Below are positions 34,599 through 43,740 of a stretch of DNA of 64,000 nt, one piece after another (within the stretch, counting starts at the first letter, position 1; each line of letters starts with the position of its first letter). Under the pieces are notes generated by a model that was given only the letters and a program-made list of their open reading frames with translations, was not told where the DNA came from and ran no database searches. Source of the stretch: Aureimonas endophytica (GTDB lineage Bacteria > Pseudomonadota > Alphaproteobacteria > Rhizobiales > Rhizobiaceae); the NCBI RefSeq assembly GCF_014642635.1, contig NZ_BMIQ01000001.1, positions 124,001 to 188,000 of the forward strand, written 5' to 3'. The translations under genes and the position numbers were made by a program.

Positions 34599-35576
34599 TC
34601 AAGGCCCCAGCTTGCGGGCGGCCTGCGCCGCGAGCTTCGCCCGCGCCGCCTTGCCGACATGCCAGCGATCGTGGAACCACATCCACTGCTCGGGATTGTC
34701 GCGCACCCAGCCCTCGACCACGTCGTTGAGCAGCTGGCAGCTCGCCGGAATGTCGATCGCCCCGTCCGCGCCGCGCGGCAGGTCGAGGCGCGGCTGGAGT
34801 TCCAGCCGATAGCGGCCGTTCGGCAGGCGGATCGAGCGGGCCGGATAGACCTCGCAGTCGAACTGGCGGGCGAGCTTCGGCAGAAGCGGATTCGAGAGGC
34901 ATTCGCGCCCGAAGAAGCGCGTCAGGACGCCGTTGCGGAATTTCTGGTCGACCAGCATCCCGACGGCGCCGCCGCGATCCAGCGTCGAGGCGAGCGACCA
35001 GGCGGCGCCGGCCTTCGAGGGAACCAGATGGCCGCCGCTGGTGCGCCGCGCCGCCAGCAGCCGCTTGGCGATATGCCGGTTGTTCGGCGGGCGGAAGAGG
35101 GCGGTGATCTCCAGCCCGAAGGTCGCCGCGCAGACCGGGAGCAGCTCGAACGAGCCGAGATGACCGGTGAAGAAGATGAAGGGCCCCTTGCGCTCGCGCA
35201 GTTCGAGGAAGCGCTCGACGCCGTCCACCTCGATCCGGCCGACATTGGGATCGTTCGGATCGAAGTCGAAGATCTCGTCCAGAAAGACATATTCCGCGAC
35301 GAAACGGGCCATCTCCTCCCAGTTGCGCCGTACCGTCGCCTCGATCCAGGCCTCGTCGCGATCGGGAAAGGCGAGGCGGAGATTCTCCTTTGCCAGCTGA
35401 TGGCGCGCGCTGAACGGGCCGAAGGTCCGGCCGAGCCAGGCGGCGATCTTCAGGCTGCGATCCGCCGGCAGCCGGCGCAGCAGGGCGAGCAGGGCGAAGG
35501 TCGCCTGCGCCCAGGCATAGTCGATCGGCCCGGTGCGCAGCGTCCGGGCGATCTGGAAGAGGCGGACGCGGTTCAA
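34599..35576 (-). CDS. lpxXL: Lipid A VLCFA acyltransferase LpxXL
   Basis: 325 aa LpxL/HtrB-family lysophospholipid acyltransferase. The catalytic HX4E is HLGSFE in FFTGHLGSFELLP at about residue 118. The family block MWFHDRWHVGK is at the C-terminus. In rhizobia LpxXL moves the 27-hydroxyoctacosanoate from AcpXL to lipid A. Last gene of the acpXL cluster. No ATG or GTG fits; the start is taken as TTG at 35576, overlapping the TGA of the dehydrogenase gene as TTGA. The open frame continues upstream into neighbouring genes, but that is not a fusion. Confidence 0.85.
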   Translation of the reverse strand: MNRVRLFQIARTLRTGPIDYAWAQATFALLALLRRLPADRSLKIAAWLGRTFGPFSARHQLAKENLRLAFPDRDEAWIEATVRRNWEEMARFVAEYVFLDEIFDFDPNDPNVGRIEVDGVERFLELRERKGPFIFFTGHLGSFELLPVCAATFGLEITALFRPPNNRHIAKRLLAARRTSGGHLVPSKAGAAWSLASTLDRGGAVGMLVDQKFRNGVLTRFFGRECLSNPLLPKLARQFDCEVYPARSIRLPNGRYRLELQPRLDLPRGADGAIDIPASCQLLNDVVEGWVRDNPEQWMWFHDRWHVGKAARAKLAAQAARKLGP

Positions 35577-36619
35577 GCGGCGGACGAGCCCCGCCGCAGG
35601 TCGAGGATGATCTTGCCGAAGACCTGCCGGCCTTCCATCCGATCGAGCGCCACCGTGATGTCCTCGAAGCCGACCGTGGTGTCGATCACCGGCCGAACCA
35701 GGCCTTCCGCCATCTTGCGCATGGCGTTCGCCATGTTCTCCATGCGGCAGCCGAACGAGCCGATGAGGCGCAGCTGCTGCTGGAACAGCATCATGAGATT
35801 GGTGGAGGCGGCCGGGCCGGAGGTCGAGCCGCAGGTGACGAGCCGGCCGCCGCGCTTCAGGCAGAGCATCGAGCCCGCCCATGTATCGGCGCCGACATGC
35901 TCGAAGACCACGTCGACGCCGCGCTTCTTCGTCAGCTTGCGCACCGCGCCCTCGAAACGGTCGGTTCGGTAGTTGATCACGTGATCGGCGCCGAGCGCCT
36001 TGGCGGGCTCGATCTTCTCGTCCGAGCCGACCGTCGCGATCACGCTCGCGCCGTGCCGCTTGGCGAGCTGGATCGCCGCCGTGCCGATGCCCGAGCCGCC
36101 GGCATGGACGAGCACCGTCTCGCCCGGCTGGAGTTCGGCATTGTCGAAGAGCATGTGCTCGACCGTGCCGAAGGTGACCGGTGCCAGCGCCGCGCCGATC
36201 GCGTCGCAGCCATGGGGCGCCGGCACGAGCTGGCGGGCGGGCAGGTTGGCATGGTCCTGCGCGAAGCCGTTGAGATGGAAGCCGTGCACGCCGCCGACAT
36301 GTTCGCAGAGATTGTCGCGGCCCTCGCGGCAGGGCCGGCAGAGCCCGCAGGTGCGCGCGCCGTAGATCGACACGAGCTGGCCGGGCAGGACATTGGCAAC
36401 GCCCGGGCCGATCGCCTCCACGATGCCGGAGGCCTCCGCCCCGACGGTCAGCGGCAGCTTGCGCTTGGCGAAGGCCATGCCGCGCCAGCCCCAGACGTCG
36501 ATATGGTTCAGCGCGACGATCTGGAGACGCACCCGCGCCTCGCCGGGACCGGGCGCGCCGGGCTCCTCGATCTCCGTGGTTCGGAGGTCGCGATCGCCGA
36601 AAAGCTGCAGAGCCCGCAT
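35573..36619 (-). CDS. Zinc-type alcohol dehydrogenase of the VLCFA cluster
   Basis: 348 aa MDR-family enzyme. The GroES-like domain contains GAEASGIVEAIG and the structural-zinc loop CGLCRPCREGRDNLC (residues about 92-106). The Rossmann motif is HAGGSGIGTAAIQLA near 175. In the rhizobial VLCFA cluster this gene is called adh2XL; by position it may act as an enoyl or keto reductase in chain elongation. Overlaps lpxXL by 4 bp and follows fabF after 33 bp. Confidence 0.88.
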   Translation of the reverse strand: MRALQLFGDRDLRTTEIEEPGAPGPGEARVRLQIVALNHIDVWGWRGMAFAKRKLPLTVGAEASGIVEAIGPGVANVLPGQLVSIYGARTCGLCRPCREGRDNLCEHVGGVHGFHLNGFAQDHANLPARQLVPAPHGCDAIGAALAPVTFGTVEHMLFDNAELQPGETVLVHAGGSGIGTAAIQLAKRHGASVIATVGSDEKIEPAKALGADHVINYRTDRFEGAVRKLTKKRGVDVVFEHVGADTWAGSMLCLKRGGRLVTCGSTSGPAASTNLMMLFQQQLRLIGSFGCRMENMANAMRKMAEGLVRPVIDTTVGFEDITVALDRMEGRQVFGKIILDLRRGSSAA

Positions 36620-36652
36620 CGTCGGATGAATTCCCTTGTTGGCCGTCAGGTC

Positions 36653-37930
36653 TCAGCGCGGCGCGCGCGCCAGGACCAGGCTGACATTCTGGCCGCCGAA
36701 GCCGAAGGAGTTCGACAGGACCGCCCCGACCTCGGCGCGTCGCGCCTCGTTCGGCACGGTGTCGAGCGCGATGGCCGGGTCCGGCAGGTCGTAATTGATG
36801 GTCGGGGGCAGCAGCCCCTCGCGGATGGTGAGGAGCGAGAAGACCGCTTCGATCGCGCCCGCCGCCGTCAGCGTATGGCCGATCATCGACTTGTTGGAGG
36901 AGATCGGCGTTTCGGCCAGCGCCTCGCCGAAGACGGCCGCGAGGCCGCCGGCTTCCATGCGGTCGTTCTCGGGCGTCGAGGTGCCGTGGGCGTTGATATA
37001 GCCGATGTCCCGTGGCGTCAGATCCGCGTCGGCCAGAGCCGCGCGCAGCGTCGCGATGATCGGCGAGCCGTCCGGCTTCGACCGGGTGCGATGGAAGTCG
37101 TCCGCCTTCTCGCCAACGCCGGCGACGATGCCGAGCACCGTCGCGCCGCGCGCCCGGGCGCTTTCCAGCGATTCGAGCACCAGTGCGCCGGCGCCCTCGG
37201 CGATGACGAAGCCGTCGCGATCCCTCGAGAAGGGCTTCGAGGCCTTTTCCGGCGTCTCGTTGGCCGTCGACAGGGCCGAGAGGAGGGAGAAGCGGATCAG
37301 CGATTCCGCCGTCACCGAGCCGTCGGTGCCGATGGCGAGCGCGCGCTCGGTCTCGCCGCGACGGATCGCCTCGACACCGAGCTGGATCGCCGTCGCGCCG
37401 GAGGCGCAGGCGGTGGACAGGGTGATCGGCAGGCCCGTCGTCTCGAAGCGATCGGCGAGGCGGTCGGAGATCTCGCCGAACAGGGTCTGGCGATAGAGTT
37501 CGGGATCGTTGTCCTCCTGGAGGAGCTCGATCAGGCGGTCGTAGCCGGCTTCGCCCCGCGCGGCATGGCCCTGACGCCGGTCGAGCGCGAAGCGATGCTT
37601 CCACTCGATCTCGATCGGCGGCGCGGCGAGGAAGAGCGGGCCCGGAAAGCTCGCGCCGAAGCCCGCCATGGCGATCGCCTCGGCGCCGGCCGATTCCGCC
37701 ATCGCATAGGAGCGGTCGGTCGAATTGTCGGCGCCTTCGAGGAAATCGACCGTGCCGGCGATGGTGGTCCGCAAGTTGTCGGTCGGGAAACGCGTGATGC
37801 GGTGAATGCCGGACCGCCCGGCGACGAGGGCGTTCCAGTTCTCGGCCACGCCCCGGCCGAGGGAGGAGACGACGCCGAGCCCCGTCACGGCGACGATCGG
37901 CCGGCCCTTGGAATCCTTGTCCGCGCTCAT
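36653..37930 (-). CDS. fabF1XL: 3-oxoacyl-ACP synthase (FabF-type, catalytically complete) of the VLCFA cluster
   Basis: 425 aa. The Cys-His-His triad is intact: STACASGA (Cys near residue 173), NAHGTSTP (near 315) and MIGHTLTAAGA (near 350). The Gly-rich C-terminal NSFGFGGQN is present. It should carry out decarboxylative condensation during elongation of the 28-carbon acyl chain on AcpXL. It sits 14 bp downstream of the second, degenerate ketosynthase, which may be its partner. Confidence 0.9.
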   Translation of the reverse strand: MSADKDSKGRPIVAVTGLGVVSSLGRGVAENWNALVAGRSGIHRITRFPTDNLRTTIAGTVDFLEGADNSTDRSYAMAESAGAEAIAMAGFGASFPGPLFLAAPPIEIEWKHRFALDRRQGHAARGEAGYDRLIELLQEDNDPELYRQTLFGEISDRLADRFETTGLPITLSTACASGATAIQLGVEAIRRGETERALAIGTDGSVTAESLIRFSLLSALSTANETPEKASKPFSRDRDGFVIAEGAGALVLESLESARARGATVLGIVAGVGEKADDFHRTRSKPDGSPIIATLRAALADADLTPRDIGYINAHGTSTPENDRMEAGGLAAVFGEALAETPISSNKSMIGHTLTAAGAIEAVFSLLTIREGLLPPTINYDLPDPAIALDTVPNEARRAEVGAVLSNSFGFGGQNVSLVLARAPR

Positions 37931-37944
37931 CTCGTTCTCTCCGG

Positions 37945-39147
37945 TTAGCGGCCGTCGACCGGCTGGAGCAGGCAGACGCCCTCCGCCTGGACATGGCCCA
38001 CCGTCGTCACCAGCGCGCTGGCCGGCGCATAGCCGACCGCGTTCTCGACCCGCCCGTCGAAGGGCGGGAAGCTCGTCCGCCGCGCCAGCGCCGCCGCGGC
38101 GAGCGCGACGCCCGCCGTGAACTGCGCCTCGAAGGAATGGCCGAGCACGGTGCCGTAGCTGCGCAGCGCCGCCTGCGGAAAGCGCTGGCGCAGCACCTCG
38201 CGCTCGAGACCGGACAGCGAGGCGATGCCGCTCGCGCCCGACAGGATCATCAGGTCGCGATCCTCGGCGCCGCTGCGCTCGATGAGCGCGTCCAGCCGGG
38301 CGCGCAGCCGCTCGTCGCGGCGCGGTCCCCGGTCGCCCGAGACATGGCCGATCCCGGCATAGGCCACCGCGCCCCGCGCGGCGGCGTGTTCCGCCGATTC
38401 CACCACGATGAAGGCGCCGACGCTGCCGATGGCGAGCCCGTCATGGCCGGGCGTGCGGCCGAAGACCGGCCGCCATTCGTTCTTGAGGAGCAGGCCGGCC
38501 ATTTCGTAGTTGAAGAGCAGGTCCTTGCGCTCGGCCGAGAAGGCGCCGCCGACGAGACATATGTCGCTCTGGCCGCTGGCGATGCGCGCGACCGCCGTCG
38601 CCAGCGCCGAGATGCCGGCGCCTTCCTCGCCCATGAAGGTGCGCGACGAGCCCGTGACCTTGTGGACGATCGAGATATTGCCGGCGAGGAGATTGGAAAG
38701 CTGCGCCAGGAATAGCGTCGGGCGCAGTTCGGTCATCAGCGTCTCGTTGACGACGGCCGCCGAATCCTCCGCCCGCGCTCGCTCCATCACCAGCGCGTCC
38801 ACCACCGGATCGCGTTCGCCGCCGCCGGCCGCGACGATCATGTCCACCTTGGAACGGGTCGCCTCGTCCTCGGCGACGCGGGCATCGGCCAGCGCCAGCC
38901 CGGCGGCATAGGTGCCGAGCTTCTGCCAGGTCTCCATCTGCCGCTGGTCGCCCTTCTTCGGGATCTGCTGCGACCAGTCGAGCGGCGGCAGCGGATGGAC
39001 GAAATAGGGCGCGAAGCGTTCGCTCTCGATCACCGGCTGGGGCGCCGCGCCGCCGGCGAGGCGGTCGAGATGCGTGTCGATGCCCTCGCCGAGCGAGGAC
39101 ACGAGGCCGAGCCCGGTGACGAGCACTGCGCGGGGAGGGTGGGTCAT
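37945..39147 (-). CDS. fabF2XL: Ketosynthase-like protein of the VLCFA cluster, degenerate active site
   Basis: 400 aa thiolase fold of the FabF family (starts AVLVTGLGLVSSLGEG). Where FabF has TACxSG the sequence reads GSSRTFMGEEGAG, with no Cys. Where FabF has NAHGT it reads LSGASG. Only the last His (VLGHSFEAQF) survives. So it is probably not a condensing enzyme by itself but a chain-length-factor-like partner of the intact FabF next to it. Located between acpXL (61 bp) and fabF1XL. Confidence 0.85.
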   Translation of the reverse strand: MTHPPRAVLVTGLGLVSSLGEGIDTHLDRLAGGAAPQPVIESERFAPYFVHPLPPLDWSQQIPKKGDQRQMETWQKLGTYAAGLALADARVAEDEATRSKVDMIVAAGGGERDPVVDALVMERARAEDSAAVVNETLMTELRPTLFLAQLSNLLAGNISIVHKVTGSSRTFMGEEGAGISALATAVARIASGQSDICLVGGAFSAERKDLLFNYEMAGLLLKNEWRPVFGRTPGHDGLAIGSVGAFIVVESAEHAAARGAVAYAGIGHVSGDRGPRRDERLRARLDALIERSGAEDRDLMILSGASGIASLSGLEREVLRQRFPQAALRSYGTVLGHSFEAQFTAGVALAAAALARRTSFPPFDGRVENAVGYAPASALVTTVGHVQAEGVCLLQPVDGR

Positions 39148-39208
39148 GCGGCGTCCGGCTTGCGAGACACCGGCGGCGAGAGGCCGCCGGAGGAGGGTCT
39201 TCGGTCGA

Positions 39209-39490
39209 TCAGGCGGTCTTGGCGGCGCGCAGCTCGTCGATCTTGGCGCAGAGATTCTTCAGGACGAAATATTCCTCCGTCGCCGCCTCGCCGTCGTTCA
39301 CCCGCTGCGTCCACTTCTCCAGCGGAATCTTGATGCCGAATTCCTTGTCGATCGCGAAGACGATGTCGAGGAAATCCAGCGAGTCGATGCCGAGATCGTC
39401 GATCGCATGGCTTTCGGGCGTGATCTGGTCGCGGTCGATCTCGCTCGTTTCGGCGATGATGTCGGCCACCTTGTCGAAGGTCGAAGACAA
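39209..39490 (-). CDS. acpXL: Acyl carrier protein AcpXL
   Basis: 93 aa acidic ACP. The phosphopantetheine serine is Ser37 in [10 protein letters not shown], and the protein is longer than housekeeping AcpP (about 78 aa), as expected for AcpXL, which carries the very long fatty acid for lipid A. First gene of the minus-strand cluster acpXL-fabF2-fabF1-adh-lpxXL. Divergent from dusA; the 140-bp gap holds both promoters. Confidence 0.93.
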   Translation of the reverse strand: MSSTFDKVADIIAETSEIDRDQITPESHAIDDLGIDSLDFLDIVFAIDKEFGIKIPLEKWTQRVNDGEAATEEYFVLKNLCAKIDELRAAKTA

Positions 39491-39630
39491 AAGACTTACC
39501 TCGTTCGAAGGAATCCGCTATCCGCGTGAGACGCGGCATAATCGGGCGAAGCTATAGGCAAGTCCCGGCAAAAAGCAAAGCAGCCCGTGCCCCGGACGAC
39601 GAGGGGCCGGCCGCCGCGCCAAGGAGAGCC

Positions 39631-40638
39631 ATGACCGAAACTCCGCCGACCGGCGGGCGACCGCGCTTCGCCGTCGCGCCGATGATCGATTGGACCGACC
39701 GTCATTGTCGTTTCTTCCATCGGCAATTGTCGCGGGAGGCGCTGCTCTTCACCGAGATGGTTGTGGCCGACGCGGTGATCCACGGCGACCGCGAGCGCCT
39801 GCTCGGTTTCGACGGTGCCGAACATCCGCTCGCCCTGCAACTTGGCGGCGCCGATCCCGAGAAGCTCGCCCGCGCGACCCGCATCGCCGCCGAATTCGGC
39901 TATGACGAGATCAATCTCAATGTCGGCTGCCCGTCCGACCGGGTCCAGTCCGGCACCTTCGGCGCCTGCATGATGCGGGTGCCGGATCTCGTCGGCGAAT
40001 GCCTTCAGGCGATGCGCGAGGCCTCGCCCGTGCCGGTCTCGGTGAAGTGCCGAATCGGCGTCGACGAGCAGGACCCGGAAGAGGCGCTCGACCGGCTGGC
40101 CGACGCGGCCGTCGCCGCCGGGATCGGCACGATCTGGGTCCATGCCCGCAAGGCCTGGCTGCAGGGCCTCAGCCCGAAGGAGAATCGCGAGATCCCGCCG
40201 CTCGACTACGACCGGGTGCATCGCCTGAAGCGGCGGCTGCCGCGGGTCTTCGTCGGGTTGAATGGCGGGCTCGCCACCGTCGCGGCGGCTCTGCCGCATC
40301 TCGCCCGTCTCGACGGCGTGATGATGGGGCGGGGCGCCTATCAGACGCCGGCCGAACTCGCCCTTGTGGACGCCGCCCTCGCGGGAGGCGCGCCGGAGCC
40401 CGTCGACTGGCGGCAGGTCGTCCAGACCATGGCGGATTATGCCGAAGGGCATATCGCGCGCGGCGGGCGCCTGCACCATGTCGCGCGGCACATGGTCGGC
40501 CTCTTCACCGGGCGGCCCGGCGCGCGGCGCTGGCGGCAGATCCTGTCCGAAGCCGGCAGCCGGCACGATGCGCGTCCGGACCTTCTCCTGGATGCGTTTT
40601 CGGAAGTCGATCTCGGCGCGCCGGCCCGCGCCGCCTGA
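39631..40638 (+). CDS. dusA: tRNA-dihydrouridine synthase DusA
   Basis: 335 aa FMN-dependent TIM-barrel enzyme that reduces U20/U20a in tRNA. It has the start FAVAPMIDWTDRHCRFF, the catalytic Cys100 in NVGCPSDRVQSGTFGACMM, and the DusA-specific HARKAWLQGLSPKENREIPPLDY. The AAGGAGAG ribosome site is strong. The C-terminal GLFTGRPGARRWRQILS is typical of the family. Confidence 0.93.
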   Translation: MTETPPTGGRPRFAVAPMIDWTDRHCRFFHRQLSREALLFTEMVVADAVIHGDRERLLGFDGAEHPLALQLGGADPEKLARATRIAAEFGYDEINLNVGCPSDRVQSGTFGACMMRVPDLVGECLQAMREASPVPVSVKCRIGVDEQDPEEALDRLADAAVAAGIGTIWVHARKAWLQGLSPKENREIPPLDYDRVHRLKRRLPRVFVGLNGGLATVAAALPHLARLDGVMMGRGAYQTPAELALVDAALAGGAPEPVDWRQVVQTMADYAEGHIARGGRLHHVARHMVGLFTGRPGARRWRQILSEAGSRHDARPDLLLDAFSEVDLGAPARAA

Positions 40639-40642
40639 CGCG

Positions 40643-41350
40643 TCAATCGGCGAGAATCAGCCGGCCGTCCCGGAACTCGACGGAAGACAGGGTGCCGAGA
40701 AAGCTCATCCCGAGAAGCGCGATGCCGTCGCCGCCGCCATCCATCACGGCGGCACGGACATTCCGCCGCTCGATGCCGCCGATCCGCACGCGGTCGAGCA
40801 TCACCGGCGCGGCCCGGGCCGTGCCATTCGCGGTCTGGACCACCATGGTGAAGGCGATGCCGTCGGCATCGAAGCCGAGCCGCCGCGCCGTCGCCCGGTC
40901 GAGGGCCATCATGCTGGCGCCCGTATCGACCAGAAAGCGCACGCGCTCGCCATTCACCTCGGCCGTGACATGGAAATGCCCATCATCGGCCCGCATCACC
41001 ATCTCCGCCGGCCCGCGCGCGCCGGCGACGCTGATCGCGTGGCCCGGAACGAGCGCGGCGACGATCCGGTCGCCGACCTCGCGCAATTCGGCGCGATAGG
41101 CATAGAGGCCGATGAGGACGACGAAGCCGGCAATCCAGAACAAGGCGGCCCGCGCGGTCGCGCCGAGATCCAGCCGGGCCCGCGCCAGGACGCCGACGCC
41201 CAGCACCGCCGCGATCACCGCGAGATAGCCGCCGCGCGCGATGTCGTCGGCCGCGAAACCCGCGATCGGCGCGCCGCCGGACAGGACGAGGAGACCGGCA
41301 AGAAGCGCGATGGCGGCGAGGATGACGAGGAGAAACCGGTTCGAACGCAT
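40643..41350 (-). CDS. TIGR02281-family membrane-anchored aspartic protease (clan AA)
   Basis: 235 aa. Three N-terminal hydrophobic segments (about 5-25, 40-57, 68-85), then a single retropepsin-like domain with the catalytic FLVDTGAS near residue 139 and GIALLGMSFLG near 215. It probably works as a homodimer on the periplasmic side. It follows the DUF1289 gene by 4 bp on the same strand and is convergent with dusA. Confidence 0.85.
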   Translation of the reverse strand: MRSNRFLLVILAAIALLAGLLVLSGGAPIAGFAADDIARGGYLAVIAAVLGVGVLARARLDLGATARAALFWIAGFVVLIGLYAYRAELREVGDRIVAALVPGHAISVAGARGPAEMVMRADDGHFHVTAEVNGERVRFLVDTGASMMALDRATARRLGFDADGIAFTMVVQTANGTARAAPVMLDRVRIGGIERRNVRAAVMDGGGDGIALLGMSFLGTLSSVEFRDGRLILAD

Positions 41351-41354
41351 GGCG

Positions 41355-41558
41355 TCAGGCCGTTTCGCGGGCGGCGCCGAGTTCGGCCAGCCGCGCCGGC
41401 AGGCGGGCGAGGATGGCCCGCCGCTCGTCACCCGACGAGCCGGCCCAGCCGGCGATCTCGTCCAGCGTCCGGCCGCAGCCGATACAGAAGCCCGTCGCCG
41501 GATCGAGCCGGCACAGGCGGATACAGGGCGAATCGGTGGCGGGCGATGACGGGCTCAC
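41355..41558 (-). CDS. DUF1289-domain protein (small cysteine-rich)
   Basis: 67 aa. Core SPCIRLCRLDPATGFCIGCGRTLDEIAGW carries four cysteines in the CxxxC...CxxC arrangement of DUF1289, likely a metal site. The family often stands near DusA or tRNA-modification genes, as here. The function is unknown. Four base pairs separate it from the aspartic protease gene. Confidence 0.85.
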   Translation of the reverse strand: MSPSSPATDSPCIRLCRLDPATGFCIGCGRTLDEIAGWAGSSGDERRAILARLPARLAELGAARETA

Positions 41559-41590
41559 GAGAGCAATATAGGCGGCTCGGCGCGCGATGC

Positions 41591-43096
41591 TCAGCCGATC
41601 TCGCTGAAGGCCGGCATCACTTCGAGAACACGCGAATGTGGGAAGACCGCCGTCGCCTCCGTACCCTCCCGGAGCTTCGAGGTGAGGACGAAGTCGCCGT
41701 CATGCATGTGGAGGAGGGCCTGCACGATCGGCAGGCCGAGGCCGGTGCCCTGTTCCGCCGCCTTGATGGCGCTGGAACCTTGGCCGAAATTCGACAGGAC
41801 GACCGGGATCTCGTCCTCGGGAATGCCGGGGCCGTTGTCGCGGATCGAGACATATTGGCCGCCGCCCGCCGTCCAGCCGACCCGCACGCTGACGGTGCCG
41901 CCGGCCGGGGTGAACTTCACCGCGTTGGACAGGAGGTTGAGGACGATCTGCCGGACGGACCGCTCGTCCGCCCAGAGCTGCGGCATCGCCTCCTCCATCT
42001 GCACCTTCAGGCGGATGTCCTTGGTCTCGCATTTCAGGCGGACATAGCCGATGCAGTCCTGAGCCACGGCGACGAGGCTGACCGCCTCTTCGTTGAGATC
42101 GTAGCGGCCGGCCTCGACGCGCGAGAGATCGAGGATCTCGTTGATGAGGTCGAGGAGGTGCTGGCCGGAGGCGTGGATGTCCTTCACATATTCCCGGTAG
42201 GAGGCGTTGCCGACGGGCCCGAGGATCTCGTTCGAGATCACTTCCGAGAAGCCGAGAATGGCGTTCAGCGGCGTGCGCAGCTCGTGGCTCATCGTCGCCA
42301 GGAAGCGCGATTTGGCGAGATTGGCCTCCTCGGCACGGCGCCGCGCGTCGTCGGAGACGATCCGCGCCGCGTCGAGCTCTGCGATCAGCTCGTCCTTCTC
42401 GGCCTGATGCTTCATGCGCTCCAGCGTGTTGTCCCGCATCTTGGCCGCGACGAAGGCGAAGAAGGGCACCGCGCCGAGCAGCATCAGGCGCATCGCCGCC
42501 GTCGCCGGCTCGCGGAAATCGTCGAAGCCGGCGAGAAGCGCGCCGACGAGCGGCATGAAGGTGAGAATCACCACATGGCGCAGCGGCCAGGAGATCATCG
42601 CCGTCAGCGCGATGGCGAGAAACAGCACCGCGAACTGGAAGATTTCGAAGCGCAGGAAGCCGCAGGCCGGGCAGTCGAGCGTCGCGAGATGGGCCCAGGC
42701 GATGCCGGAGGCGAAATGGCCTGCCTGGAACATCGTGGTCCAGCGGCGCGAATCGATGGGCACGCCGCTCTTCGATTCGAAGCGGCGCAGCAGCGCCAGG
42801 AGCGCGGCATAGCCGGCGACCGCGATCGAGATCCAGACGAGAGCCGGCGTCGGGCCGGCGAAGAGCGAGAGGCCGCAGGCGGTGAGGAAGAGCGGCAGCG
42901 GCGTGACGGCCGCCGCCGTATGCTGAGCCTGCACATGCAGGGCCAGGAGCTCGCCGTCGAAGCGCGGCGAGTGGCCGGCGCGCAGCTGGAGCCGGTCGCG
43001 CGCGAGTCGCAGGGTGCGCGCGAGCTCCGTGCGCCGGGGCTCGAAGCGGCGCCGCGCCACATGCGGTTCGTAATCGGAAGGGGCGGCGGCAGTCAT
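41591..43096 (-). CDS. Membrane sensor histidine kinase, PleC/DivJ-like
   Basis: 501 aa. About six transmembrane helices between residues 60 and 220 and a coiled coil at 225-260 precede the HisKA domain, with phospho-acceptor His271 in LATMSHELRTPLNAILGFSE. The HATPase_c domain has the N-box NLLSNAVKF, G1 DNGPGIP and G2 GTGLGLP. The H-box is of the PleC/DivJ/PdhS kind that phosphorylates DivK/PleD in Alphaproteobacteria. No receiver domain and no adjacent response regulator. The sensed signal is unknown. Confidence 0.85.
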   Translation of the reverse strand: MTAAAPSDYEPHVARRRFEPRRTELARTLRLARDRLQLRAGHSPRFDGELLALHVQAQHTAAAVTPLPLFLTACGLSLFAGPTPALVWISIAVAGYAALLALLRRFESKSGVPIDSRRWTTMFQAGHFASGIAWAHLATLDCPACGFLRFEIFQFAVLFLAIALTAMISWPLRHVVILTFMPLVGALLAGFDDFREPATAAMRLMLLGAVPFFAFVAAKMRDNTLERMKHQAEKDELIAELDAARIVSDDARRRAEEANLAKSRFLATMSHELRTPLNAILGFSEVISNEILGPVGNASYREYVKDIHASGQHLLDLINEILDLSRVEAGRYDLNEEAVSLVAVAQDCIGYVRLKCETKDIRLKVQMEEAMPQLWADERSVRQIVLNLLSNAVKFTPAGGTVSVRVGWTAGGGQYVSIRDNGPGIPEDEIPVVLSNFGQGSSAIKAAEQGTGLGLPIVQALLHMHDGDFVLTSKLREGTEATAVFPHSRVLEVMPAFSEIG

Positions 43097-43239
43097 GGCT
43101 CGCTAAGGATGTCACCGGTTCGCTTCGTCGGACGGCGCCCATTCTCTTTCGCCAAGCTTAAAGAATTGCCTTAAGAAACATCGAAGGCTCGAACGGTGCG
43201 GGCCGCCGGCCCTTTGGCGCCGGCCAGGGACGAGACGCG

Positions 43240-43725
43240 ATGGACCGGCTGGACAAGAAGATTCTGCGACTGCTGCAAGAGGATGCGACGCTGGCCGTCG
43301 CCGACATCGCCAAGCGCGTCGGCCTGTCGACGACACCCTGCTGGCGGCGCATCCAAAAACTGGAGGAGGACGGCGTGATCCGCCGCCGCGTCGCGGTGCT
43401 CGATCCGGTGAAGGTCAATCTCGGCGTGACCGCCTTCGTCGCGATTCGCACCAATTCCCATTCGACCGAATGGCTGCGGCGCTTCGCGGAAGTCGTCGGC
43501 GACTTTCCGGAGGTGATGGAATTCTACCGGATGAGCGGCGAGGTGGACTATCTCCTGCGCGTCGTCGTGCCGGACATCGCCGCCTATGACGCCTTCTACA
43601 AGCGGCTGATCTCGCGCATCGAGATCCGCGACGTCTCCTCCTCCTTCGCGATGGAGCAGATCAAGTACACGACCGAGCTGCCGCTCGATTATCTGGCGCT
43701 GGAAAAGGAGCCGCGCGAATCCTGA
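43240..43725 (+). CDS. Lrp/AsnC-family transcriptional regulator
   Basis: 161 aa. The N-terminal HTH is MDRLDKKILRLLQEDATLAVADIAKRVGLSTTPCWRRIQKLEEDGVI in pattern, followed by the RAM/AsnC effector domain with GEVDYLLRVVVPDIAAYD. Lrp-type proteins sense amino acids. It ends 15 bp from the convergent polar amino-acid ABC transporter genes, which it might regulate. Confidence 0.9.
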   Translation: MDRLDKKILRLLQEDATLAVADIAKRVGLSTTPCWRRIQKLEEDGVIRRRVAVLDPVKVNLGVTAFVAIRTNSHSTEWLRRFAEVVGDFPEVMEFYRMSGEVDYLLRVVVPDIAAYDAFYKRLISRIEIRDVSSSFAMEQIKYTTELPLDYLALEKEPRES

Positions 43726-43740
43726 CGCGGCGCCGGGGCC

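Noticed and set aside
34599-37994. 1131-codon frame suggesting a giant protein ending in the LpxXL sequence
   Set aside because: Only the last 325 residues resemble a protein family; the rest is a shifted frame of the adh and fabF genes on the same strand.
43155-43180. Two TTAA boxes before the Lrp gene resembling a CtrA site
   Set aside because: The spacing is nine, not seven, bases.
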